DNA from: Psychrobacter sp. P2G3
Lineage (GTDB): Bacteria > Pseudomonadota > Gammaproteobacteria > Pseudomonadales > Moraxellaceae
NCBI RefSeq assembly: GCF_001593285.1
Contig: NZ_CP012529.1
Location: forward strand, 496,001 to 560,000
DNA length: 64,000 bases
Reading direction: 5' to 3'
Each line of letters begins with the position of its first letter. The stretch's first letter is position 1. The notes under the pieces were generated by a model. It saw only the letters and a list, made by a program, of their open reading frames with translations. It had not been told where the DNA came from and did no database searches. Both the position numbers and the translations under genes were made by a program. This document shows positions 1 to 10,475 of the stretch, in pieces.

Positions 1-2067
1 GATCTTATGTAGCGGGTCTTTATGGGTATGATACATGGTGGTCGCCGTCGCCATCGGGCTAGGATAAAACGCCTGAACTTGGTCAGCACGGTAGCCGTGA
101 CTTTTTAGCCAAAGCGCAAGGTTCATCATGTCTTCATCTTTGGTGCCCGGATGCGCGGCGATAAAGTAAGGAATCAGATATTGCTCTTTGCCAGCCTCTT
201 GGCTGTACTGCTCAAACATGGCTTTAAATTTATCGTAGCTGCCCATGCCAGGCTTCATCATCTTCGATAGCACGCCTTCTTCTGAATGCTCAGGGGCGAT
301 TTTGAGGTAACCACCGACATGATGGCTGACCAATTCTTTGACGTATTCAGGGTCTTTAACCGCCAAGTCATAACGTAAACCAGAAGCGATAAGGATTTTT
401 TTCACGCCTTTGATATCGCGCGCTTTACGATATAGCTTGGTCAAACTACTGTGATCAGTAATCAAGTTTTCACAGACATCAGGATAGACGCATGACGGCT
501 TACGGCAATGCTTTTCAATCGTTTCATCTTTACAGTTTAGACGATACATATTGGCAGTCGGGCCACCAAGGTCGGATATCACCCCAGTAAAGTTCGGCGC
601 GGTATCACGAATCGCCTCTACTTCACGTAGGATAGACTCTTCTGAGCGGTTTTGAATAATACGGCCTTCGTGCTCAGTAATCGAGCAAAAAGTACAACCA
701 CCAAAACAGCCGCGCATGATATTGACCGAAAACTTAATCATGTCATAAGCAGGGATGCGTGCATCGCCATAACTTGGGTGTGGCAGGCGCGCATACGGTA
801 AGTCAAAGACGTAATCCATCTCTTCGGTCGATAGCGGAATCGGTGGTGGATTGAGCCAAACGTCAATTGAGGTGTGTGAATTACCAGCACCGCTACTATG
901 ACGTTGCACCAGCGCACGAGCGTTTCCTGGGTTGGTCTCCAGATGCAAAATACGGCTGGCATGCGCATACAAGACTGGGTCAGATTTGACATGCTCATAA
1001 TCAGGCAGGCGAATGACGGTTTGCTCACGTGGCGGCATTTTGATCTTATACTTACGCGCCGTCATCGGCTTGTCATTAAGGGTAGTATCAAAGCCGCGCA
1101 TCTGCACTACTTGAGTCTCTTCGTCAACTTGATCGGCATTGATGATTTTATTGGTGACTGGCTCTGCGACGAAACCCTGATACTGTGCCGACATGCCTGT
1201 CATGGCTTGCCCAACTGGTGAGTCAGCTGGCTTCTCTTGCTCAATTTTGCAGCTATCAACGTCTTCGGTCATGACATACGGATTGATAATCGGATCAACA
1301 CGGCCGACGGTATCGACATCATTACTGGCGACCTCGGTCATGCCCGCTTGCCAATGACGACGTGTCGGTGTTAGTAGATAAGCCGTACCACGCAAACTAC
1401 TCATTTGCTCAAAGCTATAGCCTTTTGACAGACCATGTACCACATCGACGATGGCGCGTTCAGCATTACCATACAATAAAACGTCAGCACGGGCATCCAG
1501 CAAAATACTACGACGAACCTTATCCGACCAATAGTCATAATGAGCGATACGGCGCAGGCTGCCTTCGATACCGCCTAAAATAATCGGCACATCAGGATAG
1601 GCTTCACGGCAGCGCTGGCTATAAACAATAGCGGCACGGTCAGGGCGCTTGTCCGCCACGTTACCGGGTGAATAAGCGTCATCGCTACGAATCTTGCGAT
1701 CGGCAGTGTAGCGGTTGATCATGCTGTCCATGTTGCCAGCGGTCACGCCGTAAGCGTAGACCGGTTTGCCAAGCTCCATAAAGGCGTCTTTGCTCTTCCA
1801 ATCTGGCTGAGCAATGATACCGACACGAAAGCCTTGTGCTTCTAATAGACGACCGATAATCGCCATACCAAAGCTTGGATGATCGACATACGCATCACCT
1901 GAAATGATAATGACATCACAGGCATCCCAGCCCAAATCGTCCATCTCTTTGCGGCTCATGGGTAGATAAGGCGCAGGCTCGTAGCAGCTCGCCCAGTGTT
2001 TGTCGTAGTCGTAAAGAGGTTTGGTGCCTTGCTTAAAGGCGGTGCGGGCGATGGTATCGGCAGACAT
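1..2067 (-). CDS. YgiQ family radical SAM protein (C-terminus outside window)
   Basis: The reading frame runs from an ATG at 2067 down to base 1 without a stop, so 689 codons are visible and the C-terminus is missing. The protein opens [20 protein letters not shown]. It carries the radical SAM cluster motif CFGGCTFC in the context [20 protein letters not shown], about two thirds along. The N-terminal half matches the UPF0313/YgiQ layout ([35 protein letters not shown]). Family members bind a [4Fe-4S] cluster and S-adenosylmethionine, but I know of no settled physiological role. The family assignment is secure; the function is not known. Confidence 0.93.
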   Translation of the reverse strand, partial: MSADTIARTAFKQGTKPLYDYDKHWASCYEPAPYLPMSRKEMDDLGWDACDVIIISGDAYVDHPSFGMAIIGRLLEAQGFRVGIIAQPDWKSKDAFMELGKPVYAYGVTAGNMDSMINRYTADRKIRSDDAYSPGNVADKRPDRAAIVYSQRCREAYPDVPIILGGIEGSLRRIAHYDYWSDKVRRSILLDARADVLLYGNAERAIVDVVHGLSKGYSFEQMSSLRGTAYLLTPTRRHWQAGMTEVASNDVDTVGRVDPIINPYVMTEDVDSCKIEQEKPADSPVGQAMTGMSAQYQGFVAEPVTNKIINADQVDEETQVVQMRGFDTTLNDKPMTARKYKIKMPPREQTVIRLPDYEHVKSDPVLYAHASRILHLETNPGNARALVQRHSSGAGNSHTSIDVWLNPPPIPLSTEEMDYVFDLPYARLPHPSYGDARIPAYDMIKFSVNIMRGCFGGCTFCSITEHEGRIIQNRSEESILREVEAIRDTAPNFTGVISDLGGPTANMYRLNCKDETIEKHCRKPSCVYPDVCENLITDHSSLTKLYRKARDIKGVKKILIASGLRYDLAVKDPEYVKELVSHHVGGYLKIAPEHSEEGVLSKMMKPGMGSYDKFKAMFEQYSQEAGKEQYLIPYFIAAHPGTKDEDMMNLALWLKSHGYRADQVQAFYPSPMATATTMYHTHKDPLHKI

Positions 2068-2325
2068 GAGCGGACCTGTTGGCTAAGAATGTGGCTGTGT
2101 ATCGTTAAGAATTTTTGAAGATAAATAGAGGGATTTTCCCATACCTTCGAAAACCGCTCATCTTAACATGAATTCGCCTCAGGTAGGGATAAGTTATTGA
2201 TAGCGTGAGATAATCTATTGATATAAAAGAAAGTACAAAGGAAAGTTCACAACTTGCCGACTTTCAGGCATGTTAAAAATCAAAGGGCTACTAGAAATTT
2301 TATAAATACAATAATCTCATTCGCG

Positions 2326-2793
2326 CTAATCCAACAAAATTTTCGTCCCACTCTTCGTAAAATTCATCACAAACTGGCTTTTAAAGTTGCGTACATTATT
2401 CTCATAAGTGAGCAAACCAGTCGTAAACTGATGATAGTCTTGCATGTTTCTGGCATTGACCATCAGCATAAAATCTGCATCGCCCGATACTTCATAGCAG
2501 CTCATGACTTGTGGCTGCGTATTCATCAAGCGCTCAAACCGATGTTGCATAGAGGTATTAGAGCGCGCCATCTCTATCATTACTACCGCGGTAAGCCCGT
2601 AACCGACTTTATTGGGATCGACGATAGCAACTTGCTTGGTAATAACACCATTATTTATCAATGCTTGAATACGGCGTTGAGCAGTAGCGATAGACACATG
2701 GACACGTTCTGAAACAGCTTTTAATGGTAGCGTCGCATCGTCCTGTAGCAAGTTTAAAATGGCTTTATCAATATCATCTAAAGTTTCACTCAT
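2326..2793 (-). CDS. Lrp/AsnC family transcriptional regulator
   Basis: About 155 residues, the usual Lrp/AsnC length. An N-terminal winged helix-turn-helix (LDDIDKAILNLLQDDATLPL, then SERVHVSIATAQRRIQALI) is followed by a RAM/AsnC ligand-binding domain (GLTAVVMIEMA, VMSCYEVSGDADFMLMV). I chose the ATG at 2793 (MSETLDDID), which has an AAGAG upstream. The frame extends ten more residues to 2823, but that start adds nothing recognisable. The gene is divergent from the exporter at 3017, a common arrangement in which an Lrp-type regulator controls an adjacent amino-acid exporter. That link is inference. Confidence 0.9.
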   Translation of the reverse strand: MSETLDDIDKAILNLLQDDATLPLKAVSERVHVSIATAQRRIQALINNGVITKQVAIVDPNKVGYGLTAVVMIEMARSNTSMQHRFERLMNTQPQVMSCYEVSGDADFMLMVNARNMQDYHQFTTGLLTYENNVRNFKSQFVMNFTKSGTKILLD

Positions 2794-3016
2794 CGTATTA
2801 ACTCTTATAGAAATTAATATCACTATAGATTAAAAATTGATAAATAATCCAATTTTAAAGCGGATTTTTGATATATAAATTCAAAATTAAATTTATATAG
2901 AGATAATATTTCGCAGTGTCTTAGTAAAATAGATGGTATCGAACAGAGCTTAGCAGTGAAAAACAAAAGCTAATAGCTGACTTCTCAAACGTCTATTCAA
3001 ATTTACGGTGCTGACT

Positions 3017-4039
3017 ATGTCTATCTCAATGCTATCTAACGTATTCGCAAATACACTCACAACCACTGTTTCGCGCTTGCCATTGCCTACGATGTGGACA
3101 GCGGGAAGCGTTCAGCAACGTACATTAATAATGGGTGTGGCGCTGGCTGTATTATCAAACCTTTTATTTGGCGTGCTTTATGCGTATAGCAGTTTTTTAG
3201 CACCGTTATCAGGTACGCAAGTATTTATCTGGCGTATGCTGGCAATGTGGGGCGCATTAATAGGGTATCTCCTCATTAGCGGTCGCTTAGGTTCACATTT
3301 TGATAAATTAAAGACACTTAGAACCGCAAAGCAATGGGCGTGGTTACTATTGCCAACACCGATATTTTTGAGTCAGTTTTGGCTATTTATGTGGGCACCG
3401 GTTAATGGGCAGGGCGTACAAACCGCGATGGGCTATTTCTTATTTCCACTGATGATGGTGATATTTGGTTGCGTCTTATTTGGCGAAAAGCTCAGCCGTT
3501 TACAGTGGTTAGCCGTTGCTTTTGCTGCATTAGGCGTGGGCAGTGAGATTGTAAGAACCCAAAGCGTTTCTTGGGCAACGCTTTGGGTCTGCGGCACTTA
3601 TCCTATCTATTATATTTTACGTCGCATGCAGGGCATTGGCGCAGTCACTGGACTACTAGTTGATTTAACCATTTTTGCTCCATTTGCAATGGCTTACTTA
3701 TTCTTTATTGCACCGAGTAGTCTAATGCTCGTTAGCGGGTCTGGATTTTTTATCATGATGCTAGTAGGGTTGGGCGTACTTAGTGTTTTAGCCATGAAAA
3801 CCAACGTTGATGCCAGCCAAATGCTGCCAGTGAATGTCTATGGCATGATGAGTTACTTAGAACCTGCGCTATTGTTTGTTTTAGCGGTCACAGTATTGGG
3901 CAATCCATTTGAATCAGCGATGATCTATAGCTACGGTTTGATTTGGTTAGGGATTGCTTGTTTGATTGTTCATGGTATTCGCCAGCTGCACCGAGCTCGT
4001 AAAAATATGCAGTCTTCGATAACAGAGCAAGTAGCCTAA
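3017..4039 (+). CDS. EamA/RarD-like inner-membrane transporter
   Basis: An integral membrane protein of about 340 residues with roughly ten hydrophobic segments, typical of the drug/metabolite transporter superfamily (EamA, RarD branch). It contains GVLYAYSSFLAPLSGTQVF, the tryptophan-rich SQFWLFMWAPVNGQG and PVNVYGMMSYLEPALLF, all of RarD type. The ATG at 3017 is preferred; an in-frame GTG at 3008 would add three residues. The substrate cannot be read from the sequence. Its divergent neighbour is an Lrp/AsnC regulator, which suggests export of an amino acid or related metabolite. A strong bidirectional terminator follows. Confidence 0.85.
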   Translation: MSISMLSNVFANTLTTTVSRLPLPTMWTAGSVQQRTLIMGVALAVLSNLLFGVLYAYSSFLAPLSGTQVFIWRMLAMWGALIGYLLISGRLGSHFDKLKTLRTAKQWAWLLLPTPIFLSQFWLFMWAPVNGQGVQTAMGYFLFPLMMVIFGCVLFGEKLSRLQWLAVAFAALGVGSEIVRTQSVSWATLWVCGTYPIYYILRRMQGIGAVTGLLVDLTIFAPFAMAYLFFIAPSSLMLVSGSGFFIMMLVGLGVLSVLAMKTNVDASQMLPVNVYGMMSYLEPALLFVLAVTVLGNPFESAMIYSYGLIWLGIACLIVHGIRQLHRARKNMQSSITEQVA

Positions 4040-4082
4040 GAATAGTCATCAATAATATTTTTATAAAATAATAGATAAATAA

Positions 4083-4121
4083 AAAACGGACGACTCAGCT
4101 TAATGTTGAGTCGTCCGTTTT
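4083..4121. terminator. Bidirectional rho-independent terminator
   Basis: A perfect 15-bp inverted repeat (arms AAAACGGACGACTCA and its complement, loop of 9 bases) lies between the convergent EamA-type gene and smpB. The A-tract on one side and T-tract on the other allow it to work in both directions. Confidence 0.9.
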
Positions 4122-4173
4122 CGTTATAGACTAAAATAATGAATTTAACTGCTTAGTTCTAATCCAATTAGAT

Positions 4174-4650
4174 TTAGTCTAAATGCTGTTTAAAGCCGCG
4201 CTGCTTATCACGTTCCCAATCGCGGTCTTTTAGGGTTTTACGTTTATCATGCTGTTTTTTACCTAGAGCAAGTGCAATCTGGCATTTCACTAGTGAGTTT
4301 TTCCAGTAGCAAGATAATGGCACGCAAGCATAGCCTTTTTGATTGACCGCGCCCATGAGCTTTTCGATTTCGCGGCGATTCAGCAGCAGCTTACGGGTAC
4401 GTATGCTATCAGGGCTGACATGCGTTGAGCTTGAAAGCAGCGGCTGAATATGCGCGCCAAAAATAAACGCCTCATTATTACGAAAGATAATATAAGCTTC
4501 GGTAATGGTCATTTTACCGGCACGAATAGCCTTAACTTCCCAGCCTTGTAATGCTAACCCTGCTTCAAATGTCTCTTCAATAAAATACTCATGCCGAGCC
4601 TTTTTATTGCTGGCAATTTGATTGTCAGGTTTTCTTGATTTTTTTGACAT
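4174..4650 (-). CDS. smpB: SsrA-binding protein SmpB
   Basis: 158 residues, the normal SmpB length. SmpB binds tmRNA and brings it to stalled ribosomes for trans-translation. Diagnostic stretches are [33 protein letters not shown] and the basic C-terminal tail [18 protein letters not shown] that mimics a codon-anticodon helix in the decoding centre. The ATG at 4650 has GGAGA five bases upstream. The tmRNA gene ssrA is not beside it in this window. Confidence 0.97.
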   Translation of the reverse strand: MSKKSRKPDNQIASNKKARHEYFIEETFEAGLALQGWEVKAIRAGKMTITEAYIIFRNNEAFIFGAHIQPLLSSSTHVSPDSIRTRKLLLNRREIEKLMGAVNQKGYACVPLSCYWKNSLVKCQIALALGKKQHDKRKTLKDRDWERDKQRGFKQHLD

Positions 4651-4758
4651 AATTTCTCCATAAGGACTTCTATATGCATAGTTTGTATATATTGTCCTTG
4701 TCTAACTATTCCTCATCCTACCCCTTTAATAGAAGTTGTCTTTTTTGTCATGCTGGTT

Positions 4759-4767
4759 TGTTATACT
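4759..4767 (+). promoter_or_regulatory. Extended -10 promoter element, probably for coaD
   Basis: TGTTATACT is an extended -10 (TGn plus TATACT) about 155 bases before coaD, without a good -35 at standard spacing. The same element type precedes rnpB, typA and plsC in this window. Confidence 0.5.
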
Positions 4768-4893
4768 AGGCATGCTAGAAGGGATGAGTCGAACCGACTA
4801 TTGTAGCAAAGCGCCTAACAAAAATGTAAGTCAACTGTTAGGACAAATGTAGCAGATAAGTATTAAGTTTGGACAAAATTTGCTAGCATATAG

Positions 4894-5436
<543 letters not shown>

Positions 5437-5481
5437 AATAAGCACTCACTGACACCGCCGAACAATATCGGCTGCCAGTAG

Positions 5482-5745
<264 letters not shown>

Positions 5746-5869
5746 TACGTTGCAGATTACGCTATCAATGGATAAAAATTCTAAAAACTAGGAATAATAT
5801 GACGAATACGGATATTCAACTTGCAATATGTTTTTTTGAAAGCAAATTCCTGTCGTTTGAGAGCGTACT

Positions 5870-7177
5870 ATGACTGTCAATACTGCTACCAGCGACTTTG
5901 ATCAGCAGCACCTCTGGCACCCATATGCCAGCCTGCCACCTACTTATCCGAATATCATTATTGATCGTGCCGAGGGTATTTATATCATTACCGAAGATGG
6001 CACGCGCCTTATCGATGGCATGTCATCATGGTGGGCAAGCGTTCATGGCTACAATCACCCTAAACTGAATGAAGCACTTACCAAGCAATTGGGTAAAATG
6101 GCGCATGTAATGTTTGGAGGCTTGACTCACCAGCCAGCGATAGACTTAGGCAAAAAAATTCTCTCTATCGTCCCTGCTGGGCTGGATGCTATCTTCTACG
6201 CTGATAGTGGTAGCATCGCAGTAGAAGTCGCGCTTAAAATGGCCCTGCAATATCAGATTGCTGCAAAACGCCCAACCAAGCAACAATTTGCCTCAACCCA
6301 TTCTGGTTATTATGGTGATACTTGGCATGCGATGAGTGTCTGTGATCCGGTAGCAGGGATGCACAGCTTGTATGGAAAGCAACTGCCGATGCAGCACTTT
6401 GTACCTGCGCCGCCTTTAGGGTTTGGACGAGCGTTAACAGAGTCTGAGCGCGCAGTATTGACCACATTTTTTGTAGAGTATGGTTCAAAGTTAGCAGGTT
6501 TTATTATTGAGCCCATTATTCAAGGCGCAGGTGGTATGCGCTTTTATAGCCCTGAGTATTTGCAACTGTTGCGTCAGCTTTGCGATGAGCATGATGTGGT
6601 GCTGATAGCTGATGAGATTGCGACCGGTTTTGGCCGTAGCGGCAAATTATTTGCCTGTGAGCATGCTGATATTAGCCCTGATATTATGACCATTGGTAAG
6701 GCGCTTACAGGCGGCTACATGACTTTTGCCGCTACCCTATGTACCCGAAAAATTGCTGATACCATTCATGATAGTGATTATCCAGCACTGATGCATGGCC
6801 CTACTTTTATGGGGAACCCGCTAGCCTGTGCAGTTGCCTGTGCTTCGATTGACTTGATATTGTCTTACGACATTCCTCATCGTACCGCAAAGATGCAAAC
6901 GATGATGGAGCAACAGCTTGCCCCAGCCGCAAGGTTAGACGGTGTCAAAGAAGTGCGCTGTTTGGGAGCGGTAGCAGTCATTGAGCTGTATGAGGCCGTT
7001 GACATGCCTATCTTTCAAACGCTGCTATTAGCTCAAGGTATTTGGGTCAGACCCTTTGGTAAATTGGTCTATATCATGCCCCCTTATATTATCACTGATA
7101 GTGAACTTGAGGTCTTATGCCAAGCATTGTTAAAGGTAGTGACAAGCTATCTTGAAACCTCAAAACTGGCTCAATGA
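5870..7177 (+). CDS. bioA: Adenosylmethionine-8-amino-7-oxononanoate aminotransferase
   Basis: 435 residues. BioA transfers an amino group from S-adenosylmethionine to KAPA, giving DAPA in biotin synthesis. Seen in the sequence: LWHPYASLPP at the N-terminus, GMSSWWASVHGYNHP, the cofactor stretch VLIADEIATGFGRSG, and the PLP-binding lysine near residue 277 in MTIGKALTGGYMTFA. The gene is followed 70 bases later by bioD, so the pair covers two successive steps. bioB, bioF and bioC are not in this window. No BirA operator was recognised upstream. Confidence 0.96.
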   Translation: MTVNTATSDFDQQHLWHPYASLPPTYPNIIIDRAEGIYIITEDGTRLIDGMSSWWASVHGYNHPKLNEALTKQLGKMAHVMFGGLTHQPAIDLGKKILSIVPAGLDAIFYADSGSIAVEVALKMALQYQIAAKRPTKQQFASTHSGYYGDTWHAMSVCDPVAGMHSLYGKQLPMQHFVPAPPLGFGRALTESERAVLTTFFVEYGSKLAGFIIEPIIQGAGGMRFYSPEYLQLLRQLCDEHDVVLIADEIATGFGRSGKLFACEHADISPDIMTIGKALTGGYMTFAATLCTRKIADTIHDSDYPALMHGPTFMGNPLACAVACASIDLILSYDIPHRTAKMQTMMEQQLAPAARLDGVKEVRCLGAVAVIELYEAVDMPIFQTLLLAQGIWVRPFGKLVYIMPPYIITDSELEVLCQALLKVVTSYLETSKLAQ

Positions 7178-7247
7178 AATTAAGCATACGCAAAAACCAA
7201 GTTATAAAATTAAGTTATAAAATTAAGCTATTTTTATAAGGTAAACG

Positions 7248-7988
7248 ATGAGTGTTCTATTTATATCCGGCATTGATACCGATATTGGTAAAACTTATGC
7301 TACCGGAATGATTGCTAAAGCGCTAATGCAGCAAGGCATCAGTGTCATGACCCAAAAGCTTGTGCAAACGGGGGTGGCAATAAATTCAAACAATGGTGAA
7401 ATGAGTGTTGCTGACGATATTATTATTCATCGTCAATTAATGGCTATTCCACTACAGCCATGCGATTTGGATTTTACAACTTGCCCTTATCGTTATCCAA
7501 AACCTGCTTCACCGCATTTAGCTAGCAGATTAGCAGGGCAAACGCTCAATCCTGATGTTATTACTGGTGCTACAAAAAGCCTGCAAGCAGATTATGAGGT
7601 AGTGCTATTAGAAGGGGCTGGCGGGTTATTAGTGCCAGTAACTGAGCAATTATTAACCTTAGATTATATTGCAGCTCAAGGCTATCCTATTGTTTTAGTG
7701 ACTTCGGGACGGCTTGGTAGTATCAATCATACTTTACTTAGTTTGGAAGCAATAAAATCGCGTGGTCTACAAATTCATAGCGTCATTTATAATCATATTC
7801 ATGACGTTACTGATAATACGGATACCGAGATTGCGAACAGCACCATTGATTTTCTACAACAGCATCTCAGTCAAAGGTATCCAACCACGCATTGGCTACA
7901 GTTGCCTTACTTAAGAAACATAGCAGTGTCTGATACTAAAATATCACTGAGAGATAATGATTGGACTTTACCACAGGGCTTTATTTGA
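7248..7988 (+). CDS. bioD: Dethiobiotin synthetase
   Basis: 246 residues. BioD carboxylates DAPA with CO2 and ATP to close the ureido ring of dethiobiotin. The P-loop variant GIDTDIGKTYATG lies at residues 7-19. QKLVQTGV is the substrate loop, and LLEGAGGLLVPV is the conserved E-G-A-G-G motif. An AAGG lies a short distance before the ATG. The overall fit to BioD is good and the order bioA-bioD supports it. Confidence 0.94.
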   Translation: MSVLFISGIDTDIGKTYATGMIAKALMQQGISVMTQKLVQTGVAINSNNGEMSVADDIIIHRQLMAIPLQPCDLDFTTCPYRYPKPASPHLASRLAGQTLNPDVITGATKSLQADYEVVLLEGAGGLLVPVTEQLLTLDYIAAQGYPIVLVTSGRLGSINHTLLSLEAIKSRGLQIHSVIYNHIHDVTDNTDTEIANSTIDFLQQHLSQRYPTTHWLQLPYLRNIAVSDTKISLRDNDWTLPQGFI

Positions 7989-8059
7989 GTGATTTTTTGA
8001 CAGTATTATTATAAAAGTGCAAATAAACCCAAAAGACATTCCTATATTGTCATTAGATT

Positions 8060-8068
8060 TGCTATACT
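8060..8068 (+). promoter_or_regulatory. Extended -10 promoter element of rnpB
   Basis: TGCTATACT is an extended -10 that ends about 6-7 bases before the expected 5' end of RNase P RNA, which is the right distance for its transcription start. Confidence 0.6.
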
Positions 8069-8072
8069 AGCG

Positions 8073-8436
<364 letters not shown>

Positions 8437-8530
8437 ACATTTTTATTGTTCGTTTTTTGGTAGTAGTATTAATAATTGCAGTTAATTTGAATAAAATTCA
8501 TATTTTTTGCAAAAAAATGCTGTTTAGGGG

Positions 8531-8559
8531 TTGACGTTAGTCACCTGTATCGGCATAAT
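8531..8559 (+). promoter_or_regulatory. sigma-70 promoter of tRNA-Met
   Basis: TTGACG (8531-8536), a 17-base spacer and CATAAT (8554-8559) form a near-consensus promoter 15 bases before the tRNA. Confidence 0.75.
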
Positions 8560-8573
8560 ACCGAGCCTAAAAT

Positions 8574-8650
8574 GGCGATGTAGCTCAGCTGGTTAGAGCG
8601 CATGACTCATAATCGTGAGGTCAAGAGTTCAAGTCTCTTCATCGCCACCA
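8574..8650 (+). tRNA. tRNA-Met (CAT), elongator
   Basis: 77 bases with a perfect 7-bp acceptor stem (GGCGATG with CATCGCC), discriminator A and an encoded CCA. The anticodon loop CTCATAA gives anticodon CAT, and the T-loop reads GTTCAAGTC. The normal Watson-Crick first base pair and the overall resemblance to E. coli elongator tRNA-Met argue against an initiator. tRNA-Ile2 also has a CAT anticodon but is less likely. Confidence 0.93.
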
Positions 8651-8683
8651 TTTATATTGCAGTAGCTCGTTTTATTAAAAACT

Positions 8684-8710
8684 CCAATCCTTTGTGGTTG
8701 GTTTTTTTTT
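8684..8710 (+). terminator. Rho-independent terminator after tRNA-Met
   Basis: CCAATC pairs with GGTTGG (one G-U pair) around a 6-base loop and is followed by nine or more T residues. Confidence 0.75.
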
Positions 8711-8849
8711 GCCTAAAATAAACTGCTAGATAACGTGCATAGCAATGATATAAGACTGACAAACGATTGCTACCTATTCCGTTTACCTGCCTATTTCTTG
8801 CTAAATCATAGCTTTATCTGCTTACTCACAGATTAATTCTTGTAACTTA

Positions 8850-8880
8850 AGTCCCTCTTACTTATCATAGGGGCTGTTTT
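8850..8880 (+). promoter_or_regulatory. Terminator-like hairpin just before kpsM
   Basis: AGTCCC (8850-8855) can pair with GGGGCT (8870-8875), followed by GTTTTT. The hairpin ends at the kpsM start region and would cover the only purine-rich stretch there. It could be an attenuator, a fold that masks translation initiation, or the end of an upstream transcript. The stem is short, so this is tentative. Confidence 0.35.
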
Positions 8881-8900
8881 TAGTGAAGTCCTGTAACGCC

Positions 8901-9713
8901 ATGTCCGTACAATTGCCTCCTTATCGTCCTATTAAGCATCGCAGTGGCCTGAAAGTCATGGGTGCTGCATTCCACGCTTTGCTCATGCGTGAGCTACAAA
9001 CGCGCTTTGGTGGTTATCGATTAGGTTATCTGTGGGCACCCTTAGAAATCATATTCCAAGTTGCTATTTATTTAGTTATTTTTGGTACTATTATGACGCG
9101 TGTGCTCCCAGGGATGGACTACATGCTGTTTTTGGTGGCAGGCTTAGTACCGTTTCGTATGATGAGTACGATAGCAACACGATCATTAGGGGCAGTAGAA
9201 GCCAATCAAGGTCTCTTAATGTACCGCTCAGTCCGTCATATTGACGTTATTATTGCGCGCTCATTCTTAGAGTTAGTGATTTACTTTTTTACCTTTGTAC
9301 TTCTGTTGCTCGTACTGGCATTTATCGATATTCCTATTAGTCTTGCGCATTTAGACGTGGTGTTATTTTGCTGGCTGACCTTATTTTTATTTGGCTTTGG
9401 TCTAGCGATGATTATGATGGTTATCGGCTATTATGGTGGTGAGATTAGTAAAATTATCAGTTTGATTTTCACTATTTTATATTTTGCTTCTGGTATTATT
9501 TATTCTATTCATATCATTCCTGAACCTTATTTTAGCTACCTGCTCTATAATCCTTTTATCCATAATATTGAACTCATGAGGCACTCACTCGCGCCCAATT
9601 ATCCTGCATATCATATCGATATGAGTTATTTTTTAAAGTGGACAGTAGCTGTTAATTTCCTAGGTCTATTAATGTATAAAGCAGTGGAAAGAGATTTAAT
9701 ACGTTCAAAATAG
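8901..9713 (+). CDS. kpsM: Capsule polysaccharide ABC transporter permease KpsM
   Basis: About 270 residues with six hydrophobic segments, the ABC-2 permease layout. It forms the inner-membrane channel that exports lipid-linked group 2 capsule polymer. The N-terminal stretch MRELQTRFGGYRLGYLWAPL is characteristic of KpsM/BexB/CtrC. The ATG at 8901 (MSVQLPPY) is preferred; a GTG at 8883 is possible, with an AGGGG about nine bases before it. Neither has a convincing Shine-Dalgarno sequence. It is the first gene of the kpsMTEDCS run. Confidence 0.93.
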   Translation: MSVQLPPYRPIKHRSGLKVMGAAFHALLMRELQTRFGGYRLGYLWAPLEIIFQVAIYLVIFGTIMTRVLPGMDYMLFLVAGLVPFRMMSTIATRSLGAVEANQGLLMYRSVRHIDVIIARSFLELVIYFFTFVLLLLVLAFIDIPISLAHLDVVLFCWLTLFLFGFGLAMIMMVIGYYGGEISKIISLIFTILYFASGIIYSIHIIPEPYFSYLLYNPFIHNIELMRHSLAPNYPAYHIDMSYFLKWTVAVNFLGLLMYKAVERDLIRSK

Positions 9714-9803
9714 AAGGTTTGAAGGACTACCAATCCATTTATAGTGATTAGTTTTCAGATATATTAAATAACAAGGTATGGTAAGTAAAAGTATGGTAAG
9801 TAA

Positions 9804-10475
9804 ATGATTGAAATTAAGAACGTTTCTAAATCGTTTATGACCAAGCAAGGTCGGCATTATTTATTTAAAGATCTAAATCTGACCATTGGTGATAAACAAA
9901 GTGTCGGTTTGCTAGGCCGTAATGGTGCTGGTAAATCAACGCTGCTACGTATTATATGCGGACTTGATGAGCCAGATCATGGCGAAATTATCACCAACTC
10001 AACGATCTCGTGGCCAGTTGGCGTGGCAGGTGGCTTTCAGGGTAGCTTGACGGGACGGCAAAATGTACGTTTTGTCTGTCGTCTGTACTCAAGCGGACCT
10101 TATATTGATGAAAAGATTCGTTTCGTTGAAGAGTTTGCTGATATCGGTAATTACTTTGATATGCCGGTCAAAAGCTACTCATCGGGCATGAAATCTCGCC
10201 TCACTTTTGGTTTAAGCCTAGCGTTTGATTTTGATTATTATATGCTTGATGAAGCGGGCGCTGTTGGTGATGCTGCTTTTCGTAAGCGTAGTGAAGATAT
10301 TTTAGCGGCTCGCCGTGCGCAAGCAGGATTTCTAATAGTGTCACATAATATTGGTGATATTAAGCGAAACTGTGATATTGGTATTGTGTTAATGGATCAA
10401 ACAGCACACGTGTTTGAGGATACAAAAGAAGCGATTGAGGTATATGAAGAGCATGTCCACAAAGCGAAAAAATAA
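9804..10475 (+). CDS. kpsT: Capsule polysaccharide ABC transporter ATPase KpsT
   Basis: 223 residues, the normal length for KpsT/BexA/CtrD. Walker A GRNGAGKST is at residues 38-46, the signature-like KSYSSGMKSRLTFGL follows, and the Walker B region is DYYMLDEAGAVGD. It powers polymer export through KpsM. The 3' end overlaps the start of kpsE, which implies translational coupling. Confidence 0.95.
   Translation: MIEIKNVSKSFMTKQGRHYLFKDLNLTIGDKQSVGLLGRNGAGKSTLLRIICGLDEPDHGEIITNSTISWPVGVAGGFQGSLTGRQNVRFVCRLYSSGPYIDEKIRFVEEFADIGNYFDMPVKSYSSGMKSRLTFGLSLAFDFDYYMLDEAGAVGDAAFRKRSEDILAARRAQAGFLIVSHNIGDIKRNCDIGIVLMDQTAHVFEDTKEAIEVYEEHVHKAKK

Noticed and set aside
738..1583. Frames on both strands inside the YgiQ gene
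   Set aside because: They lie within the long minus-strand radical SAM frame that is open from 2067 to the window edge and carries the CxxxCxxC motif.
2254..2712. 152-codon plus-strand frame over the Lrp gene
   Set aside because: It is the reverse shadow of the Lrp/AsnC gene, whose helix-turn-helix and RAM domains are clear on the minus strand.
5746..7247. BirA operator or riboswitch before bioA or bioD
   Set aside because: No palindrome of the BirA type and no recognisable riboswitch fold was found; the bioA-bioD gap only repeats GTTATAAAATTAA.
8047..8068. TTGTCA as the -35 of the rnpB promoter
   Set aside because: It lies only 10 bases before TATACT, far too close. The extended -10 explains the promoter better.
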